DNA of 64,000 bases from contig NZ_JACAPR010000011.1 in NCBI RefSeq assembly GCF_013385635.1, forward strand, positions 186,001-250,000. Reading direction: 5' to 3'. This DNA comes from Pseudomonas gingeri. GTDB lineage: Bacteria > Pseudomonadota > Gammaproteobacteria > Pseudomonadales > Pseudomonadaceae. Positions 15,755 to 24,872 of this stretch are shown here, piece after piece (positions within the stretch are counted from its first letter, which is position 1; every line of letters starts with the position of its first letter). A program made the translations under genes and the position numbers. A model generated the notes under the pieces. It did not search any database. It was not told the origin of the DNA and saw nothing but the letters and a program-made list of their open reading frames with translations.

Positions 15755-17431
15755 ATGGCGATCTATCGTAGGTATGACTATATGTTGAAAAAAGTGAACA
15801 AGGCGCTGTTGGGCCTGGCCTTGTCGATAGGGGTCACGTCCTCGTTCGCGGCCGAGGCCAAGAAGGTCGATGTGCTGCTGATCGGCGGCGGGATCATGAG
15901 TTCGACCCTGGGCATCTGGCTCAACGAGCTGCAGCCTGACTGGTCGATGGAAATGGTCGAGCGCCTCGATGGCGTTGCCGAAGAAAGCTCCAATGGCTGG
16001 AACAACGCCGGTACCGGTCACTCGGCCCTGGCCGAGTCGAACTACACGCCGTACGGCAAAGACGGCAAGATCGACATCTCCAAGGCGATCGAGATCAACG
16101 AATCGTTCCAGATCACCCGTCAGTTCCTGTCCTGGCAGGTCCGTCAGGGCGTGCTGAAGAACCCGCACTCGTTCATCAACTCGACACCGCACATGAGCTT
16201 CATGTGGGGCGATGACAACGTCAAGTTCCTCAAGGATCGCTACACGGCCCTGCAGACCAGCCCGCTGTTCAGCGGCATGCAGTACACCGAAGATCAGGAG
16301 CAGATCAAGAAGTGGGTCCCGCTGATGATGGAAGGGCGTGATCCGAAGCAGAAGATCGCCGCCACCTGGACGCCGATCGGCACCGACGTGAACTTCGGCG
16401 AGATCACCCGCCAGTACGTCGCCCACCTGCAACAGCAACCGAACTTCAAGCTCAAGCTGTCCAGCGAAGTACAGGACATCAAGCGCAACGAAGACGGCAG
16501 CTGGCGTGTGGTCTACAAGAACCTGAAAGACGGTACTGAAACCCAGACCGACGCCAAGTTCGTGTTCATCGGTGCCGGTGGCGGTGCGCTGCACCTGCTG
16601 CAGAAGTCCGGTATTCCCGAGGCCAACGACTACGCGGCCTTCCCGGTCGGCGGTTCGTTCCTGGTCACCGATAACCAGGACATCGCCCTCAAGCACATGG
16701 CCAAGGCCTACGGTATCGCTTCGACCGGCGCGCCACCCATGTCGGTTCCGCACCTGGACACCCGCGTGCTGGATGGCAAGCGCGTGATCCTGTTCGGACC
16801 ATTCGCGACCTTCTCCACCAAGTTCCTGAAGAACGGTTCGTACTTTGACCTGCTGACCAGCACCACCACCCACAACGTCTGGCCGATGACCCGCGTGGGT
16901 ATCGATCAGTTCGACCTGGTCCAGTACCTGGGCGGTCAACTGATGATGTCCGATGACGATCGCTTCAACGCCCTGAAGGAGTACTTCCCCGAGGCGAAGA
17001 AAGAAGACTGGCGCCTGTGGCAGGCCGGTCAGCGCGTGCAGATCATCAAGCGTGACGAAGAGAAGGGCGGCGTCCTGAAGCTCGGTACCGAAGTGGTCAG
17101 CGCCAAGGACAACAGCATCGCCGGCCTGCTGGGTGCATCGCCAGGTGCTTCCACCGCCGCGCCGATCATGCTGACCATCCTGGAAAAGGTCTTCAAGGAC
17201 AAGGTGGCCACCCCTGCCTGGCAGGAAAAGCTGCACCAGATCGTGCCTAGCTACGGCACCAAGCTGAACAGCAGTCCCGAGGCTGTGCAGAAAGAGTGGA
17301 ACTACACCGCTGAAGTCCTGCAACTGACCACCCCTCCGGTGATCAGCCAGACCGCAGTGGCACCGGCCGCTCCTGCCGCTGCCGACAAGCCGAAGGCCGA
17401 GGACAATCCGAAGGCTGACATGGCGCTGTAA
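15755..17431 (+). CDS. mqo: Malate:quinone oxidoreductase
   Basis: About 558-aa FAD enzyme that oxidises malate to oxaloacetate and passes electrons to the quinone pool at the membrane. Visible are the FAD motif [16 protein letters not shown] and the Mqo signatures [13 protein letters not shown] and [13 protein letters not shown]. The start at 15755 has a strong GGAGGAG box. An internal ATG at 15782 gives the usual secretion-like N-terminus ([20 protein letters not shown]) and could be the true start. The Ala/Pro/Lys-rich tail after residue 530 is extra to the catalytic core. It stands alone, with a terminator behind and a palindromic repeat on each side. Confidence 0.95.
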   Translation: MAIYRRYDYMLKKVNKALLGLALSIGVTSSFAAEAKKVDVLLIGGGIMSSTLGIWLNELQPDWSMEMVERLDGVAEESSNGWNNAGTGHSALAESNYTPYGKDGKIDISKAIEINESFQITRQFLSWQVRQGVLKNPHSFINSTPHMSFMWGDDNVKFLKDRYTALQTSPLFSGMQYTEDQEQIKKWVPLMMEGRDPKQKIAATWTPIGTDVNFGEITRQYVAHLQQQPNFKLKLSSEVQDIKRNEDGSWRVVYKNLKDGTETQTDAKFVFIGAGGGALHLLQKSGIPEANDYAAFPVGGSFLVTDNQDIALKHMAKAYGIASTGAPPMSVPHLDTRVLDGKRVILFGPFATFSTKFLKNGSYFDLLTSTTTHNVWPMTRVGIDQFDLVQYLGGQLMMSDDDRFNALKEYFPEAKKEDWRLWQAGQRVQIIKRDEEKGGVLKLGTEVVSAKDNSIAGLLGASPGASTAAPIMLTILEKVFKDKVATPAWQEKLHQIVPSYGTKLNSSPEAVQKEWNYTAEVLQLTTPPVISQTAVAPAAPAAADKPKAEDNPKADMAL

Positions 17432-17462
17432 GTAACGCCCGCGTCAACGCAACAGGCTGCAC

Positions 17463-17492
17463 AAAAACGCCACTCGCCCGAGTGGCGTTTTT
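17463..17492 (+). terminator. Rho-independent terminator of mqo
   Basis: AAAAACGCCACTCG and CGAGTGGCGTTTTT form a perfect 14-bp stem with a 2-base loop, ending in a T-run. It lies 32 bp after the mqo stop codon and, with A and T tracts on both sides, could work in both directions. Confidence 0.9.
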
Positions 17493-17538
17493 GCATCTCC
17501 TCCGATCATTGACTGAGCGTTCCCACGCCCCTGAAGTT

Positions 17539-17646
17539 GATCGCTCCCACGCTCCCGAGTGGGAATGCCTCTCTGGACGCTCCGCGTCCGCTCTTGTGAC
17601 GCGGAGCGTCACGGGCTGCATGCCCAAGGGGACCGTGGGAACGATC
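17539..17646. repeat. Palindromic intergenic repeat, copy B (~108 bp)
   Basis: Second copy of the element at 15167-15277, in the same orientation. The core stem GACGCTCCGCGTC (17576-17588) / GACGCGGAGCGTC (17598-17610) is identical. The outer arms GATCGCTCCCACGCTC (17539-17554) and CCGTGGGAACGATC are slightly diverged. It fills most of the 323-bp gap between mqo and the LhpD-type gene; the rest (17647-17754) holds that gene's leader. Confidence 0.85.
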
Positions 17647-17754
17647 AACGATCATGTTGGGGTTGTGCCGAATTCGTCATGCCGGGCGGTCAAACTGATC
17701 AAGCCTCAGGCTTGTCCATGGGCAACTCTGGAACCCTTCTTTCTGGAGTGACCT

Positions 17755-18762
17755 ATGACTCGACTGACGCTGGACCAGGCCCATGCCCTGGCCAAACTGA
17801 TCCTGCTGCACAACGGTTTCAGCCTTGCCCATGCCGATGCCGTGGCCGATACCGTGGCGGCCGGCGAGCGCGATGGTTGCGCCTCCCATGGCCTGTACCG
17901 GGTGCTCGGCTGCGTCGCTTCGCTGAAGGCCGGTAAGGTCGAGGCCAATGCCCGGCCCGAGGTGATCGACCAGGCGCCGTCGATCGTACGGGTTGATGCG
18001 GCCGGCGGGTTTTCCCAACTGGCATTCCAGGCCGGCTTGCCCTTGCTCAAGGACAAGGCCCGGGCCAATGGCATTGCCGCCATGGCGATCAATCGTTGCG
18101 TGCATTTTTCCGCGCTCTGGGTCGAGATCGAGCAACTGACCGAGGCCGGCCTGGTGGCGCTGGCCTGTACGCCGAGCCATGCCTGGGTCGCTCCGGCGGG
18201 CGGCAACCAGCCGGTGTTCGGTACCAACCCGATTGCCTTTGGCTGGCCCCGTGCGGGGCACGATCCGTTTGTCTTCGACTTCGCCACCAGCGCCATTGCT
18301 CGGGGCGAGATCGAACTGCACCGGCGTGCCGGCAAGACGATTCCCGAAGGCTGGGGCGTGGATGCCCAAGGGCAGCCCAGCACAGACCCGAACGTGGTGC
18401 TCGACCTGGGCGCGATGCTGACTTTCGGCGGGCACAAGGGCTCGGCGCTGGCAGCGATGGTGGAGTTGATCGCCGGGCCGCTGATCGGCGACCTGACCAG
18501 CGCCGAATCCCTGGCTTATGACGGTGGCAGCAAGTCGTCGCCGTACCATGGCGAACTGATCATTGCCCTCGATCCCCGGCGCTTTCTTGGCGACGCCACC
18601 GAGCAGCACCTGGCCCGTGCCGAAAGCCTGTTCGAGAGTATCCAGGGGCAGGGGGCACGGTTGCCGTCGCAACGGCGTTATGAAGCGCGGGCGCGCAGCC
18701 TGGTGGACGGCGTGGAGATTCCCACGGCGTTGTACAACGATCTCAAGGTGCTGCTGGCCTGA
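17755..18762 (+). CDS. lhpD: Delta1-pyrroline/piperideine-2-carboxylate reductase (LDH2/MDH2 family)
   Basis: 335-aa NAD(P)H-dependent reductase of the L-sulfolactate/malate dehydrogenase-like family. The catalytic-type His is in the DGCASHGLYR motif (H45), and TNPIAFGWPR and GHKGSALAAMVELI are further family marks. In hydroxyproline and 3-hydroxyproline catabolism this enzyme reduces delta1-pyrroline-2-carboxylate to L-proline; in P. aeruginosa the same family (DpkA) also reduces piperideine-2-carboxylate. It lies convergent to the rest of the hydroxyproline cluster and has its own leader with a GGAG site. The nearby AcnX dehydratase produces exactly its predicted substrate. Confidence 0.88.
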   Translation: MTRLTLDQAHALAKLILLHNGFSLAHADAVADTVAAGERDGCASHGLYRVLGCVASLKAGKVEANARPEVIDQAPSIVRVDAAGGFSQLAFQAGLPLLKDKARANGIAAMAINRCVHFSALWVEIEQLTEAGLVALACTPSHAWVAPAGGNQPVFGTNPIAFGWPRAGHDPFVFDFATSAIARGEIELHRRAGKTIPEGWGVDAQGQPSTDPNVVLDLGAMLTFGGHKGSALAAMVELIAGPLIGDLTSAESLAYDGGSKSSPYHGELIIALDPRRFLGDATEQHLARAESLFESIQGQGARLPSQRRYEARARSLVDGVEIPTALYNDLKVLLA

Positions 18763-18799
18763 TAGGGGACACTCCAGGGGCAGGCTGGAAACCCTGACC

Positions 18800-18905
18800 C
18801 TGTGGGAGGGGGGCTTGTGTGGGAAGGGGCTTGCCCCCGAAGCTTTTAGTGGTTTTGCGGGCCTCATCGCTGGCAAGTCAGGCTCCTACAGGTTTCGCAT
18901 CCGGC
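18800..18905. repeat. REP-like degenerate repeats between convergent genes
   Basis: Stretches such as TGTGGGAGGGGGGCTTG, AAGGGGCTTGCCCCCGA and ATCGCTGGCAAGTCAGGCTC match the short REP-type palindrome units that populate Pseudomonas intergenic DNA. They lie between the stops of the LhpD-type gene and the semialdehyde dehydrogenase gene and may act as a two-way transcription end. Confidence 0.55.
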
Positions 18906-18907
18906 AT

Positions 18908-20488
18908 TTACCAGGCTTCGCGGCTGCTCTGGCCGTCCACCAGGCGGGCAATCCCCAGGGGGTTGGCGTTCTTCAACGCATCCGGCAGCAATTCATCCGG
19001 GCAGTTCTGGTAGCACACCGGCCGCAGGAAACGGTCGATGGCCAGGGTGCCGACCGAGGTGCCACGGGCATCGGACGTCGCCGGATACGGTCCGCCATGG
19101 ACCATCGCCTCGCACACCTCGACCCCGGTCGGATAACCGTTGAACAACACCCGGCCAACCTTCTGTTCGAGTAGCGGCAGCACCTCGGCATGTGTCTGCA
19201 GATCGCCGGATTCGGCAATCAACGTCGCCGTCAGCTGACCGTGCAGCCCTTGCAAGGCGCGATGCAACTCGTCCCGGTCAGCGACTTCGACCAGCACGGT
19301 CGTCGGGCCGAAGACTTCCTCCTGCAGCAGCGGATCGCCATTGAGCAACAGGCCGGCATCGGCCTGGAACAACTGCGGCAAGGCCTGCTTGCCCTGTTGC
19401 GGCTGACCGGCCAGATGGGTGATCCGCGGATGCGCGAGCAGCGCCTGGAGGCCTTTTTCATAGCTGCCGAGGGTGCCGCTGTTGAGCATGGTCTGCGCCG
19501 GTTGCTGGCCCATCAAGGCCGTCAGGCTTTCGGTAAAGGCGCTGAACGCCGGCGAGCGCAAGCCGATCACCAGCCCGGGATTGGTACAGAACTGCCCGCA
19601 ACCGAGCACCACCGAGGCGGCCAGTTCCCGGGCGATGCTCTCGCCGCGCATGGCCAGTGCCTCGGGCAGGACCAGCACCGGATTGATGCTGCTCATCTCG
19701 GCGAATACCGGGATCGGTTGCGGGCGCGCCGCGGCCATGTCGCACAGGGCCCGGCCACCCTTGAGCGAACCGGTAAAGCCGACGGCCTGGATCGCCGGGT
19801 GCTTGACCAGCGCCTCGCCGACCCCGCCACCGTAGATCATGTTGAACACGCCCGGGGGCATGCCGGTCTGCTCGGCGGCGCGGATGATCGCGTCGGCGAC
19901 CCGCTCGGCGGTTGCCATATGGCCGCTGTGGGCCTTGAACACCACCGGGCAGCCGGCGGCGAGGGCGGCAGCGGTGTCGCCGCCGGCGGTGGAGAAGGCC
20001 AGCGGGAAGTTGCTGGCACCGAACACCGCCACCGGGCCGAGGCCGATGCGGTATTGACGCAGGTCGGCGCGCGGCAGCGGCTGGCGCTCGGGTTGCGCGC
20101 GGTCGATGCGCGCGCCGTGGAAGTCGCCACGACGCAGGACCTTGGCGAACAGGCGCATCTGCCCGCTGGTACGTCCGCGTTCACCCTGGATACGTGCGTT
20201 GGGCAGGGCGGTTTCACGGGTGACCAGGGCAATGAAGTCGTCGCCCAGGGCATCCAAATGGCTGGCGATGGCTTCGAGGAATTCGGCGCGGCGGCTGGCC
20301 GGTAGGGAGCGATATATCGGATAGGCGGTCGCGGCGGCCCTGGCGGCGGCGTCCACTTCTTCCGGGGTGGCCTGGATAAAACGGTAGGGCAGGGCTTCGT
20401 CGCTGCTGGCGTCGTGGCTGTGCAGGACGACAGTGCCGGCGGCGCTGCGGGCACCACCGATATAGTTATGACCGAGGATCTCGGGCAT
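18908..20488 (-). CDS. 2,5-dioxopentanoate (alpha-ketoglutarate semialdehyde) dehydrogenase
   Basis: 526-aa aldehyde dehydrogenase. FGASNFPLAFSTAGGDTAAALAAG, GFTGSLKGGRAL and GCGQFCTNPG (catalytic Cys) are the ALDH marks. The length and divergent motifs are those of the ketoglutarate-semialdehyde group, not of betaine or succinate-semialdehyde enzymes. It would oxidise the semialdehyde released by the deaminase at 20695-21612 to 2-oxoglutarate, the last step of 4-hydroxyproline breakdown. GGAG stands 7 nt before the ATG. Separated from the deaminase gene by a REPIN. Confidence 0.9.
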   Translation of the reverse strand: MPEILGHNYIGGARSAAGTVVLHSHDASSDEALPYRFIQATPEEVDAAARAAATAYPIYRSLPASRRAEFLEAIASHLDALGDDFIALVTRETALPNARIQGERGRTSGQMRLFAKVLRRGDFHGARIDRAQPERQPLPRADLRQYRIGLGPVAVFGASNFPLAFSTAGGDTAAALAAGCPVVFKAHSGHMATAERVADAIIRAAEQTGMPPGVFNMIYGGGVGEALVKHPAIQAVGFTGSLKGGRALCDMAAARPQPIPVFAEMSSINPVLVLPEALAMRGESIARELAASVVLGCGQFCTNPGLVIGLRSPAFSAFTESLTALMGQQPAQTMLNSGTLGSYEKGLQALLAHPRITHLAGQPQQGKQALPQLFQADAGLLLNGDPLLQEEVFGPTTVLVEVADRDELHRALQGLHGQLTATLIAESGDLQTHAEVLPLLEQKVGRVLFNGYPTGVEVCEAMVHGGPYPATSDARGTSVGTLAIDRFLRPVCYQNCPDELLPDALKNANPLGIARLVDGQSSREAW

Positions 20489-20556
20489 GGGTAACTCCGA
20501 TTGATCAGGGGCTCGTGTCGAGCTCTTTGGATTTCCTGTGGCGGGCAGGGCCTATT

Positions 20557-20642
20557 CGCGGGCAAGCCCGGCGCCTACAGAGCCTCGGTCGAATTCAAAG
20601 TTTGTAAACGACGCAAAACTGTAGGAGCCGGGCTTGCCCGCG
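20557..20642. repeat. REPIN (two inverted REP units)
   Basis: CGCGGGCAAGCCCGGCGCCTACAG-type unit at 20557-20580 and its inverted partner at 20619-20642 match at 23 of 24 positions, with a 38-bp spacer. This is the standard REP doublet of fluorescent pseudomonads. It lies in the 206-bp gap between the deaminase and dehydrogenase genes. Confidence 0.88.
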
Positions 20643-20694
20643 AAAGCGTCGGGACAGCCACTGCCGCTCTGGCAGGCTGTTCCCGGCTTTTCAT

Positions 20695-21612
20695 TCAGAG
20701 GCCTACATCCGGCAATGCCGGCCGATTGGCCATGGCCTTGGCCATGATCTGTTCGACGAACACCCGGTCCGCTTCCGGCAATGCCAGGCGCGGTGGGCGG
20801 GTCAGCGCGCTGCCGCGACCGGCAATGGCTTCGCACAGCTTGATGCACTGCACCAGGTCGGCGCGGGCATCGAGGTGCAGGATCGGCATCAGCCACTCAT
20901 AGATCGGCATGGCTTCGGCGAAGCGACCGGCCTTGGCCAGGCGGAAGATGGTTTCACCTTCCTTGGGGAACACGTTGGACATGCCCGAGACCCAGCCTTC
21001 GGCGCCCACGGCAATGCTTTCCAGGACCACGTCATCGAGACCGGCGAACAGCACGAAACGATCGCCGACTTCATTGCGCACGTCGATAAAGCGCCGGGTA
21101 TCACCGGAGGAGTCCTTGAAGCACACCACGTTGTCGCAGTCGGCCAGGGAAATCAGGATGTCCGGGGTCACGTCGTTTTTGTAGATCGGCGGGTTGTTAT
21201 AGACCATCAGCGGCACGTCGGCGTGCTTGGCCACGTAGCGGTAGTGCTCGGCGGTCTCGAACGGCTTGGAGCCGTAGACCAGCGCCGGCATCAGCATCAC
21301 GCCGTCGACACCGACCTTGCGCACGGCATTGGCCACCTTGGCCGCCTGCACACTGGTGAACTCGGCAACGCCGCAGATCACCGGCACGCGGCCCTTGGAG
21401 GCGTCCACCGCGACTTCGGTCACGGCGATCTTTTCCTCGGCGGTCAGCGAGGTGTTTTCCCCCACCGAACCACAGACCACCAGACCCGAGACGCCGTCAC
21501 GGATCACGTTGGAGATCACTTGGTGGGTCTTTTCCAGGTTGATGGAAAAGTCGTCGTTGAATTGAGTGGTGACCGCCGGGAAGACGCCGCTCCAGTTGAT
21601 GCGCTTGCTCAT
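20695..21612 (-). CDS. lhpC: 1-pyrroline-4-hydroxy-2-carboxylate deaminase (DapA family)
   Basis: 305-aa class I TIM-barrel enzyme with GSVGENTSL, MVYNNPP and the Schiff-base Lys in VVCFKDSSGDT. In the 4-hydroxyproline pathway it converts the imine made by D-hydroxyproline dehydrogenase to ketoglutarate semialdehyde and ammonia. The assignment rests on the complete set of pathway genes around it. A TCGTATACGA operator-like palindrome sits 27 bp upstream of the start (GGAG box present). Confidence 0.9.
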   Translation of the reverse strand: MSKRINWSGVFPAVTTQFNDDFSINLEKTHQVISNVIRDGVSGLVVCGSVGENTSLTAEEKIAVTEVAVDASKGRVPVICGVAEFTSVQAAKVANAVRKVGVDGVMLMPALVYGSKPFETAEHYRYVAKHADVPLMVYNNPPIYKNDVTPDILISLADCDNVVCFKDSSGDTRRFIDVRNEVGDRFVLFAGLDDVVLESIAVGAEGWVSGMSNVFPKEGETIFRLAKAGRFAEAMPIYEWLMPILHLDARADLVQCIKLCEAIAGRGSALTRPPRLALPEADRVFVEQIMAKAMANRPALPDVGL

Positions 21613-21638
21613 GATTAACTCCAGTGGTTAAAAGTATT

Positions 21639-21648
21639 TCGTATACGA
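21639..21648. promoter_or_regulatory. TCGTATACGA palindrome, candidate GntR operator (site 1)
   Basis: Perfect 10-bp palindrome in the context ATTTCGTATACGATGTT, upstream of the deaminase gene. The same 15-base context recurs at 27508-27524, and a one-sided match lies before the GntR gene (32931-32940). GTATAC-centred palindromes are typical of FadR/VanR-type GntR regulators. Confidence 0.65.
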
Positions 21649-21745
21649 TGTTTTAAGTGAAAAAATTCAGCCAGTGTTTTTTCGCCGGGCGCCGTGCTGG
21701 CGCCACCGCTTTGTTGCAATCAGCCGTCAGGCAGTGGGTTGTTAC

Positions 21746-22774
21746 TCAGGCGCCGGGCCAGGTGTCCGACAGCCGGTAGCCCTGTGGCCACGGATCGGCG
21801 GGGTCGAGCAGCAACTGGTGGGTCCCGGTGATCCAGGCGCGACCGGACAGGCACGGATAGATCGCTGTGCGACCGGCCAGTTCGGTCATGGAATCGATAC
21901 GGCAATGGAACTCCGAACCGATGATCGAGCGGCCGATAAAACGCTCGCCGACCTTCAGCACGCCCTTGGCCTGCAACACCGACATGCGCGCCGAGCAGCC
22001 GGTGCCACAGGGCGAGCGGTCGATCTTGCCGGGGCGGATCACCACGGCGTTGGCACCGGTGGCGACACCGTTCTCGTAGACCACGGGCGCGGCGATCTGG
22101 CAGAAGGAGATGTGCGACCAGTCGGGGTTCAGCGGATGGACGAACCCCAACTGTTCGTTGGCGGCGCGGGTGATCTTCAAGCCGATCTCGACCATGTCCT
22201 TGGCTTCGTCGGGGCGAATCTGGAAGCCCAGGGTCTGGGCATCGACGATGGCGAAGCTGTCGCCGCCATAGGCGGTGTCGATCTGGATCGAACCCAGGCC
22301 TTCGACTTCGATCCAGGCGTCGAGGCGATCGGCGAACGACGGAACGTTCTTGATTTCCACCCGCTGGACCTTGCCGTCCTTGCACTCGGCCACGGCTTCG
22401 ATCAGCCCGCCGGGGGCTTCGAGCACCAGCCGGGTCTGCGGTTCGGTCATCGGCAGGATGCCGCTGTCGAGCAGCACGGTGGACACGCACAGCGAGTTGG
22501 AACCGGACATCGGCGGGGTATCGGCCGGCTCCATGATGATCCAGGCCATCTGCGCCCGTGGGTCCTTGGCCGGCACCAGCAGGTTGACGTGGCGGAACAC
22601 CCCGCCGCGCGGTTCGTTGAGCACGAAATTGCGCAGGGTTTCATCCTGGGCGATCCAGCGCGACTGTTCCCATACCGTGGCGCCCGGCGGCGGGGCGACG
22701 CCGCCGACAATCACATCGCCGACTTCGCCTTCGGCGTGGCAGCTGACCACATGAACGATTTTCGATGAACGCAT
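21746..22774 (-). CDS. Proline racemase-family enzyme with Ser/Cys active site (hydroxyproline epimerase or 3-hydroxyproline dehydratase)
   Basis: 342-aa PLP-independent racemase-fold protein. The first catalytic position is Ser (S90 in PMSGSNSLC) instead of the usual Cys, and the second is Cys (C257 in DRSPCGTG). Proline racemases and 4-hydroxyproline epimerases have Cys/Cys, and trans-3-hydroxyproline dehydratases Cys/Thr. Ser/Cys members are a separate group reported to act on hydroxyprolines with mixed activities. A perfect Shine-Dalgarno (AGGAGGT) precedes the ATG. It follows the ABC genes and may be co-transcribed with them. Confidence 0.8.
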   Translation of the reverse strand: MRSSKIVHVVSCHAEGEVGDVIVGGVAPPPGATVWEQSRWIAQDETLRNFVLNEPRGGVFRHVNLLVPAKDPRAQMAWIIMEPADTPPMSGSNSLCVSTVLLDSGILPMTEPQTRLVLEAPGGLIEAVAECKDGKVQRVEIKNVPSFADRLDAWIEVEGLGSIQIDTAYGGDSFAIVDAQTLGFQIRPDEAKDMVEIGLKITRAANEQLGFVHPLNPDWSHISFCQIAAPVVYENGVATGANAVVIRPGKIDRSPCGTGCSARMSVLQAKGVLKVGERFIGRSIIGSEFHCRIDSMTELAGRTAIYPCLSGRAWITGTHQLLLDPADPWPQGYRLSDTWPGA

Positions 22775-22800
22775 TGATACACCTCCTGTCTGTTCACTCT

Positions 22801-22818
22801 GTAGGAGCCGGCTCCTAC
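22801..22818. repeat. REP half-element palindrome
   Basis: GTAGGAGCCGGCTCCTAC is a perfect 18-bp palindrome made of the REP unit end seen in the REPIN at 20557-20642. It lies between the ATPase stop and the racemase-family start. Confidence 0.6.
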
Positions 22819-22828
22819 GGGGGAGCGG

Positions 22829-23551
22829 TTATTTCACGGATTTGAGGAACGCCGCCGTTTCCGGCTGCACGGGATTGCCGATGACCTGGTCGGGCGAGCC
22901 GATCTCGTGCACCAGGCCGTTGCGAAAGAACGCCACGCGGTCGGAGACATCCCGGGCGAAGCGGATTTCATGGGTGACCAGGACCATGGTCATGCCGTCT
23001 TCGGCGAGCATGCGCATGGTGTCCAGCACCTCGCCCACCAGTTGCGGATCGAGGGCCGAGGTGGCTTCGTCGAACAGCATGTAGTCCGGCGACATGGCCA
23101 GGGCGCGGGCGATGGCCATGCGTTGCTGCTGGCCGCCGGAGAGCTTGCCGGGGAAGGTCTTGAGCTTGTCACCCAGACCCACGTGGGTCAGCTGCCGTAC
23201 CGCCAGTTCCTCGGCCTCCTGCTTGCTCCTGCCGAGTACCTTGCGCGGCGCCAGCATGACGTTTTCCAGCACGGTCAGATGCGGGAAGGCGTTCCACTGC
23301 TGGAACACGATGCCGATCTTCTGTCGCAGGCGGTTGAGGTCGGTGGCCTTGTCGTGGACCTCGATACCGTCGACGCGGATATTGCCCTTGTGGATCGATT
23401 CCAGGCCGTTGATGCACATCAGCAGGGTCGACTTGCCGGAGCCGGAGCCGCCGATGATCGACACCACCTCACCCTTGTTCACTGTCAGGCTGACGCCCTT
23501 GACCACTTCCAGGTCGCCGAAGGATTTGTGTACGTTGTCGATCTCAATCAT
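22829..23551 (-). CDS. Hydroxyproline-locus ABC transporter ATP-binding protein (PAAT type)
   Basis: 240-aa GlnQ/HisP-like ATPase with Walker A GGSGSGKST, signature LSGGQQQR, Walker B YMLFDEATSALDPQ and H-loop VTHEI. Its start overlaps the upstream permease end by 8 nt. With the permeases at 23544-24872 and the binding protein at 26645-27463 it should import hydroxyproline isomers. Confidence 0.92.
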   Translation of the reverse strand: MIEIDNVHKSFGDLEVVKGVSLTVNKGEVVSIIGGSGSGKSTLLMCINGLESIHKGNIRVDGIEVHDKATDLNRLRQKIGIVFQQWNAFPHLTVLENVMLAPRKVLGRSKQEAEELAVRQLTHVGLGDKLKTFPGKLSGGQQQRMAIARALAMSPDYMLFDEATSALDPQLVGEVLDTMRMLAEDGMTMVLVTHEIRFARDVSDRVAFFRNGLVHEIGSPDQVIGNPVQPETAAFLKSVK

Positions 23552-24194
23552 TTTCTTGCCACCTTCTTTCCAGACGAGCGCCCAGGCGTGCGACCACCAG
23601 GCTCATGACGTAGTAGATAAGGCCCGCGATGCACAGCACCAGCAGCGGTTCCTGGATGCGGGTGACGATGGTTTGCGAGGCGCGCAGCAGTTCGACGATG
23701 CCGATCCACATCACCAGCGCGGTGTCTTTCATGACGCTGAGCACCAGGTTCAGCCAGCCGGGGAATGCCACCCGCGAAGCCATCGGCAGGACGATCCAGC
23801 GCAGGTCCTGCAGGTAGCTCAGGCCCAGCGAACGGCTGGCCCGGCGCACGCTCAGCGGCACCGAGAGCACGCCGCCGCGGACGATCTCGGTGAAGTACGC
23901 GGCGGCGTAGATCCCGAGCACGATGCAGCCGACGGTGAAGGCGCTGATGTTCAGGCCGACGATGCTCTTGAGCGAGTTGAACAGCACGAACTGGATCAGC
24001 AGCGGCACGCTGCGGAACACGTCCAGGACCCAGGCCAGCGGCAGGCTGACCCTTGGCAGCAGGGCGCGCAGCAGGCCGAACGCGAGGCCGGCGACCGTGC
24101 CGAGCAGGATCGACCAGACCGTCAGTTGCAGGGTGACCCAGGCCCCGCTGAGCAGGAACAACAGGTCATTCCAGGTAAGACTGGTGGAAAACAT
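23544..24194 (-). CDS. Hydroxyproline-locus ABC transporter permease
   Basis: 216-aa polar amino acid permease with five to six hydrophobic segments and an EAA loop (VRRASRSLGLSYLQDLRWIVLP) near residues 116-137. GAGGGG precedes the ATG by 9 nt. Partner of the permease at 24207-24872. Confidence 0.9.
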   Translation of the reverse strand: MFSTSLTWNDLLFLLSGAWVTLQLTVWSILLGTVAGLAFGLLRALLPRVSLPLAWVLDVFRSVPLLIQFVLFNSLKSIVGLNISAFTVGCIVLGIYAAAYFTEIVRGGVLSVPLSVRRASRSLGLSYLQDLRWIVLPMASRVAFPGWLNLVLSVMKDTALVMWIGIVELLRASQTIVTRIQEPLLVLCIAGLIYYVMSLVVARLGARLERRWQEND

Positions 24195-24206
24195 TAAGCA
24201 GACCCC

Positions 24207-24872
24207 TCAGTAACGGAACAGCCGCCAGGACAAGAGCCGGGCTACCGCGACGATCGCCTTGGCGATCAGGTAATACAGCACCGCCGCGATGGCGAAGTAT
24301 TCGAAGGTACGGAACGTCTTGACGTTGTAGTCCTGGGTCACCCCGGTCAGGTCGTTGTTGAGGCCGACGATCACCCCCAGCGAGGTCATCAGCACCGCCC
24401 AGACCATCTGATTGGTCAGCGGATAGAACACCACGCGCAACAGTTGCGGGACGATGATCATCCGGTAGGCCTGGAAGGCGCTCATACCCAGCGAACGTGC
24501 CGCGCGCATCTGGGTGTCGGGCACCGCCTTGAGGCCGCCGCGGAAGTTCTCCGCCAGGTAGCCGGCGTTGTTGAAGGTGATCCCGGCCAGCAACGCCAGC
24601 CAGGAGCTGACATGCAGTCCCAGGGAGCCGAGGCCGAAGTAGAGGATGTAGATCTGGAACAGCGACGGCGTGTTGCGGGCGATGGACACCCAGCCGTTGC
24701 CGATGCCGCGCAGCACCGGGTGTTTCGCCTCGCGCATCACCGTCAGGGTCAGGGCGATCAGCACCCCGAAGACCATCGACAGGGCGGCGGTCTCGAAGGT
24801 TACCCAGGCGCCGTTGAGCATGTCGGGCAGGGCCCGGAATGCCGAGCGCCACTGGAACGTATAATCAAACAT
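24207..24872 (-). CDS. Hydroxyproline-locus ABC transporter permease
   Basis: 221-aa permease with the typical N-terminal FRALPDMLNGAWVTFETAALS and the EAA loop TQMRAARSLGMSAFQAYRMIIVP. Its first codons overlap the end of the AcnX gene by 8 nt, so the enzyme and importer are coupled in translation. Confidence 0.9.
   Translation of the reverse strand: MFDYTFQWRSAFRALPDMLNGAWVTFETAALSMVFGVLIALTLTVMREAKHPVLRGIGNGWVSIARNTPSLFQIYILYFGLGSLGLHVSSWLALLAGITFNNAGYLAENFRGGLKAVPDTQMRAARSLGMSAFQAYRMIIVPQLLRVVFYPLTNQMVWAVLMTSLGVIVGLNNDLTGVTQDYNVKTFRTFEYFAIAAVLYYLIAKAIVAVARLLSWRLFRY

Noticed and set aside
15167..17646. CRISPR-like repeats
   Set aside because: Only two copies 2.3 kb apart, each a 110-bp nested palindrome, with no spacer series and no cas genes.
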